A stretch of DNA of 22,574 nt, taken from Hofstenia miamia. Lineage: Eukaryota > Xenacoelomorpha > Acoela > Hofsteniidae. The translations under genes were made by a program, and so were the position numbers. The stretch is taken from NCBI GenBank assembly GCA_900660155.1, contig CABFPE010000562.1, positions 226,497 to 249,070 on the forward strand, in the 5' to 3' direction. Each line of letters starts with the position of its first letter. The first letter of the stretch is position 1. The notes beneath the pieces are model-generated. The model had not been told where the DNA came from and did no database searches. It was given only the letters and a program-made list of their open reading frames with translations. Below are positions 18,852 to 22,574 of the stretch, in pieces.

Positions 18852-18876
18852 AATATATATATATATATATATATAT
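18852..18876. repeat. (TA)n microsatellite
   Basis: TA tract of about 25 bases between the solo end and Tc1 copy 2. Confidence 0.9.
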
Positions 18877-19657
18877 AGTACTGGAAATATGTATTCGACC
18901 ACCTTGCTATTTTGAATAAATAATTCATTGGATAGAGTTTGTCTAAGATTATAACTAAATGTTACTTTGATTGAGAAAGGCGTAATCTTTTCTTTGAGGT
19001 TATGAATGGTTTTCTGGATGCCAAGAAAGTCCCAAATGAGTAGTTCTTCAGCATGTTTCACACTTCTTGATGTCACGAGGTGACCATCAACCCATTCTTT
19101 GGGAAGTTCTTCTGAAGTCTTCTTGGGATTTCGCTTTGAAAAGCACACAAGAGCTTATTGGGTGGTTTTGGATCTCTTGTTTTGACTTCCAGATTTTGGC
19201 TTGGGGCATTAATGTTTTCAGCCGTGAATTGTCTGATGGTATCCCCGACAGTACTTCGAGGTCGCTCTATATTACGTTGACTCAACCCTTCCAAATGTTT
19301 GGAGATAATCAACTCACAGATGCCATGAGGTACGTAACCAGTCATCATATATGACGAAGAAAGACTGTTGTTCGAAATTTTCAATATAAATAGGCTGCAA
19401 AAAGCTCAACAAATGAAGTTATTTACAGATTCTATGATTTGGTCGGTAGTGGCCCAATACGTTTTTCCAAGAAAATAATAGGTAACCACAAGTATTATAG
19501 CATTTCTTCTTGAGATTTAAAGTAAACGGTGATAATTATGTCTCAACATTGATGAATTCATCTTTCTGCAACATTAAATCTAATTAAAAAATACTTATGA
19601 CATTCATGGCGTCTATTTCTTAGAAATATTTATGGCATACCATAGTTGGCCGAATTC
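18877..19657 (-). mobile_element. Tc1/mariner-type transposon, copy 2 (internally deleted, inverted)
   Basis: Opposite-strand relative of the element at 3704-4939. The 3' end begins AGTACTGGAAATATG next to a (TA)n tract; the 5' end stops at ttggccgaattctt, where about the last 14 bases of the inverted repeat are replaced by TA repeats. Compared with copy 1, the region equivalent to 4391-4836 (446 bases) is missing, so the whole DDE domain is gone while the DNA-binding region remains. The copy could only ever have moved with transposase supplied from elsewhere. Confidence 0.85.
18990..19384 (-). pseudogene. Tc1 transposase N-terminal remnant of copy 2
   Basis: The minus frame 19384-19073 reads GICELIISKHLEGLSQRNIE, RPRSTVGDTIRQF (helix-turn-helix plus linker), then KPPNKLLCAFQSEIPRRL and NGLMVTS with a stop. 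In a neighbouring frame HLVTSRSVKHAEELLIWDF and NLKEKITP continue to the deletion point near 18979. The stop after NGLMVTS is at the same place as in copy 1 (4292-4294). Confidence 0.72.
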
Positions 19658-19662
19658 TTATA

Positions 19663-20010
19663 TATATATGTCGTTTTAATTCCTGTACAAAGAACAATGT
19701 TGCACTTAAAAAGGAATGAGACAATTATTATAGGAACAGCGAGCAGGTTCCGTACAAAAGATATTTGCAGCCAAATAGATAAAAGATTTCCTAAATACGT
19801 AGAACGTATTTTAGCATTGTCATTTTGCATCTTGTATGTGTTTGTGAAAATGACAGTTCTTTGGGATTCATCCTTTTTTATTTTCATTAAAATTTTTAGA
19901 AATTTCTTTTTAAAGCACTCTGTTTATTACTTCATATAAATGTTTTTTTTCAATTTTTGCAATTTTCGCACAGAGTTTGATAGGTTTTCGCATTTGATTT
20001 CTCTGTAGTT
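19663..20010 (+). repeat. Dispersed repeat R, copy 2
   Basis: Aligned by eye with 4961-5300 in the same orientation. A 97-codon + frame (19646-19939) lies here, but copy 1 does not keep it open, so I do not call it a gene. The repeat again has a Tc1 element on its left, now inverted. Confidence 0.72.
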
Positions 20011-20049
20011 TCGAAAGTGCAGAAACGTAGAGGTTAGCTATGAACTTGT

Positions 20050-21495
20050 CAATCAATCAATCTTGCTAGAATCGGTGTCACAGAAGTTCTTAGGTTTTCT
20101 TCGCATACTTCAATGTTATTAGTCTTTGGTACAGGGGTAACAACAGCTTTCTTCCATTCATTAGGATATTCAATTTTCTTCAAACATCAATTAAATAAAC
20201 ATGAACAAACATAACTAAGTTCGTTTGAGAAGCATTTGAAAAACCAGTTTGTTACTTTTGAAATGCCTTTAGAGGAATGTAAGCGAATATTTGAAAATAA
20301 ATCTTGAAATTGCTCTTTGGATATTACTGGAGTAGTTTCGGTTATCTCTCTATTGTTTAATTCTTCCTCTTTACATTTGTCCTCAATAAATCTACCGAAG
20401 AAATTGTTTAGCAGATTAGCTTTCTTTTCTGATATATGTAGGTTGCATTTCTTTTTTCTCAATCCTTTATTCACTTCATGTATAATTCATCTTTGTTCAT
20501 TGATTGCATTTTTTACTTTCGAATTTTATTAACAGTACTGTTTATTATCCGTTGAATGATGTTTCGCTCACAATTTTTCTTTTTAAGAGCACTCCTTTTC
20601 TCTTCAACGAGTTCATCAATTTCTTTGTTACATATGTTTTCAGTTCAGTAGATTGTTTGCACATATTTTCTACGGTTCCTGATCATGATATTAACAAGTG
20701 TTTCTTCTAATTTCTCTATTAATAGATTTACATCGTCTTCATTTAATATCTCATCCCATTCAGTTGCGGGCAGTTTTTCTTTAATGATTTCTAAATCATA
20801 AATTTCCAGAGAATCATTGTGTTGATATTGATTTCTAAATTTAGTTTTGCAGTCATATTTAGGTTTAGCGACTAAACTAAGATGATACGTAACATTGTTT
20901 TTCTTTATAGGAGAACCATATTGGATATCATAATAATTAGTATTACTAAGGTAGATAACATCCAGTTGCGACTTATTTGGTAAGAACGTATATTAGGCAG
21001 GTCAGCCTTGTTTGATTAGTGTCTACTGTCAATATTATGTAAGCACGGGCGTATTTTTTTACACAATATTGAACTGTTTTTCGCAAAATTTTGTCACATT
21101 TGATTTTTGATCGACTATCTGGTAGGTATATATTAATATTATTGATTGCAACATAATCACTCGGAAGAAATCTAGGTTTGCTGACAATCGCTAAAATTTC
21201 TACATCTTTTTCAGAGATCTTCATTATTGTTTTTGGCTCATGTATCGTCCAACCTTTGTTAATTTGTGTTACTAGCCCACCACCTCCCTTCTTGTTACAA
21301 TTTTCGAGGTTTCTTTCATTTCTGAATAGGTAATAGTTATCAATATCAATTATACTTGGAGTATCTGAACTTAATTTACTCTCTTGAATGTTTATTATTG
21401 AGTAACCATTATGATTAATTACATATTCTAATTCGGTGAATTTTCCAAAAATGCCATTAATGTTGTAAGAGTATAGGAAATGATTTTTTATTTCG
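20050..21495 (-). pseudogene. Non-LTR retrotransposon ORF2: AP endonuclease and start of RT (truncated)
   Basis: Directly after ORF1 the minus frame reads NHFLYSYNINGIFGKFTEL, SIINIQESKLSS (catalytic Glu), LFRNERN, KKGGGGLVTQINKGW, PDSRSKIKCDKIL and AYIILTVDTNQ (equivalent of GDFN), open for about 174 codons to 20973. After a single frameshift KSQLDVIYLSNTNYYDIQYG and NNVTYHLSLV (equivalent of SDH, His kept) follow, then a linker with stops near 20645, 20515 and 20475. RT begins with LLNNFFGRFIED, SKGISKVTNWFF and, after another shift, EYPNEWKKAVVTPVPKTNN. The copy ends near 20050, before the YADD active site. This is an APE-type element; a CR1/L2/Jockey-like clade is my guess. Confidence 0.85.
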
Positions 21496-21501
21496 ATTCA
21501 G

Positions 21502-22259
21502 TCAATTCATTTCTATCTCAATCCATTTATCGTTTATTTTCCGATATAATCTATGAGTAATTGTTCTAAGCTGCTTTGCTTCACACTTATGATTAATTAA
21601 TTTTTTTCTTCTTTTCAGGGCTTTATTTTCCATTTCCTGTTTTTGTTTGTTCAGACCTTTGGAGACATAAACATTATAAGAAAAAGGGTTGCAATTTTTC
21701 AATTTACTCACATTTCTCAATATAAATTTAGCATGAATTGGCTCTTTGAGCTTTACTAATAGTGCCCGCGTTTTAGAATTTTCAAATTGTCCTACCTTGA
21801 ATAGGTCGGAAATGTAGCTTTCATTAAACTCATCACATACATTCTGAAATAGTTGCACAACTTTTCTTTTTTCTTCAATTGATCTTTCACCTCTATTTAA
21901 TTTAGAACTTTCTGGTATTTCTCTAATGCGTATATCTGTGTTACAGTTAGCATCATTTGGAGCAGAAACTCTAGATTGCGTGGAAGAAATATTAGAAGTT
22001 GTACTTACAATTTGAGAATATTTTTTAATTTCAGTAGCAGCTGCTTCTATATTTTTGGAAATGTGTGAGACACAGAACAGTTAGAACAATTTTTAAACTA
22101 TCAGAATAGGTTACCATTTATTTTAGTAGTTCCACAAATTATTTCGATTACATTCTTTTTCAGACACACACATCTAAGGTTTTCAGAATTTTGATCACTT
22201 TTATTTTTGCAAATCTTTCACTTTATTGGCATTTTCTCATGTGTACACTTTCCACACAT
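21502..22259 (-). pseudogene. Non-LTR retrotransposon ORF1 (zinc finger plus nucleic-acid-binding domain)
   Basis: Starting at ATG 22257-22259 the minus frame reads MCGKCTHEKMPIK, a stop (likely a former Cys codon), KICKNKSDQNSE and further Cys residues (RCVCLKK, CGTTK, NCSNCS), a PHD-like zinc finger. After two stops and a frameshift near 22060 the frame is open: TDIRIREIPESSKLNRGE, EEKRKVVQLFQNVCDEF, SDLFKVGQFENSKTRALLVK and a basic C-terminus ending KWIEIEMN, TGA at 21502-21504. The middle matches the RRM-like pattern of LINE ORF1 proteins (xIRxIPE...RxLLVKL), which coat the element RNA. ORF2 begins within a few bases of the stop, as in an intact two-ORF layout. Confidence 0.76.
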
Positions 22260-22560
22260 TGTGTTAAAGCTAAGGTTAGTTAGCGTTGCTTATTTATTAC
22301 CACAAGCAATGCAATATGTCATAACTGTTTGGTATTTTCCGCGGCAAAAACGATTTGAAAATTCAAATAAATTTTAAGGAGTAGGTTTTTTATCTTCTTT
22401 TGGTTAATGTAATATAAGTGTAAGAAATAGATTTACGAGATCTTCTTGAGAACAATAATGAGTTAAGTATATGAGAAAAAATTTTTACCAGCAAAGAGAA
22501 ATCTGTTTTAAAGAGCAATCTGAAGGAGCGATAGAAAAAACAACCGTACTACAGGGTCCC
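22260..22560. other. Presumed 5' flank or 5' UTR of the LINE
   Basis: The minus strand contains a CNACGNK reading just upstream of the ORF1 start but no longer frame. Nothing else is recognised. Confidence 0.35.
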
Positions 22561-22574
22561 AATATATATATATA
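22561..22574. repeat. (TA)n microsatellite at window edge
   Basis: The window ends inside a TA tract preceded by tacagggtccca, which may itself be a transposon edge. Confidence 0.8.

Noticed and set aside
19067..19354. 95-codon + frame opposite the Tc1 transposase remnant
   Set aside because: It is the antisense shadow of the helix-turn-helix reading on the minus strand; a similar shadow occurs at 3983-4231.
19646..19939. 97-codon + frame in repeat R copy 2
   Set aside because: The homologous segment in copy 1 (4961-5300) does not keep the frame, and no domain is visible.
1..22574. CRISPR arrays, bacterial operons, tRNA or rRNA genes
   Set aside because: I looked for spaced direct repeats, tRNA-like arms and rRNA motifs and saw none; the content is eukaryotic.

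Overview
The window looks like AT-rich nuclear DNA of an invertebrate animal, probably aquatic. The clues are eukaryotic transposons of several classes, long AT-rich non-coding spacers, many (TA)n microsatellites and no bacterial-style gene packing. I could not fix the species. The window is mostly a graveyard of mobile elements, with one clearly intact protein gene and one weak exon candidate.

Layout. At 1-906 is the 3' part of a Penelope-like element (PLE: reverse transcriptase end plus GIY-YIG nuclease) that runs into a (TA)n tract. At 1126-1754 two fragments of a second PLE family lie head to head. At 3704-4939 is a full-length but decayed Tc1-type DNA transposon, followed at 4961-5300 by a dispersed repeat that recurs at 19663-20010. 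At 5570-5850 there is a possible PLE remnant with a hammerhead-like core. At 6438-9267 weak hAT-like ends seem to enclose a GC-rich MITE-like element (6889-7244) and a decayed Copia-type pol gene on the minus strand (7555-9242). The stretch 9268-11960 is essentially empty.

At 11974-12303 is a possible coding exon (minus). At 12455-13930 is an inverted dispersed repeat pair with another hAT-like scrap between its arms.

The main gene lies at 14858-16819 (minus): an uninterrupted 653-codon reading frame. I tentatively assign it to the ZW10 family (RZZ kinetochore complex and NRZ/Dsl1 vesicle tether) from several short motifs in the right order.

At 17090-19657 are a TA-flanked MITE, a piece of a second Tc1 family, a broken Cys-rich zinc-binding coding region and an internally deleted, oppositely oriented copy of the first Tc1 family. 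At 20050-22259 (minus) is a 3'-truncated non-LTR retrotransposon with a zinc-finger ORF1, an almost intact AP-type endonuclease and the start of the reverse transcriptase.

There is no operon-like cooperation here. The common theme is repeated insertion of elements at or beside (TA)n tracts, leaving one apparently selected gene in between. All protein-family calls come from reading motifs by eye; no database search was run.
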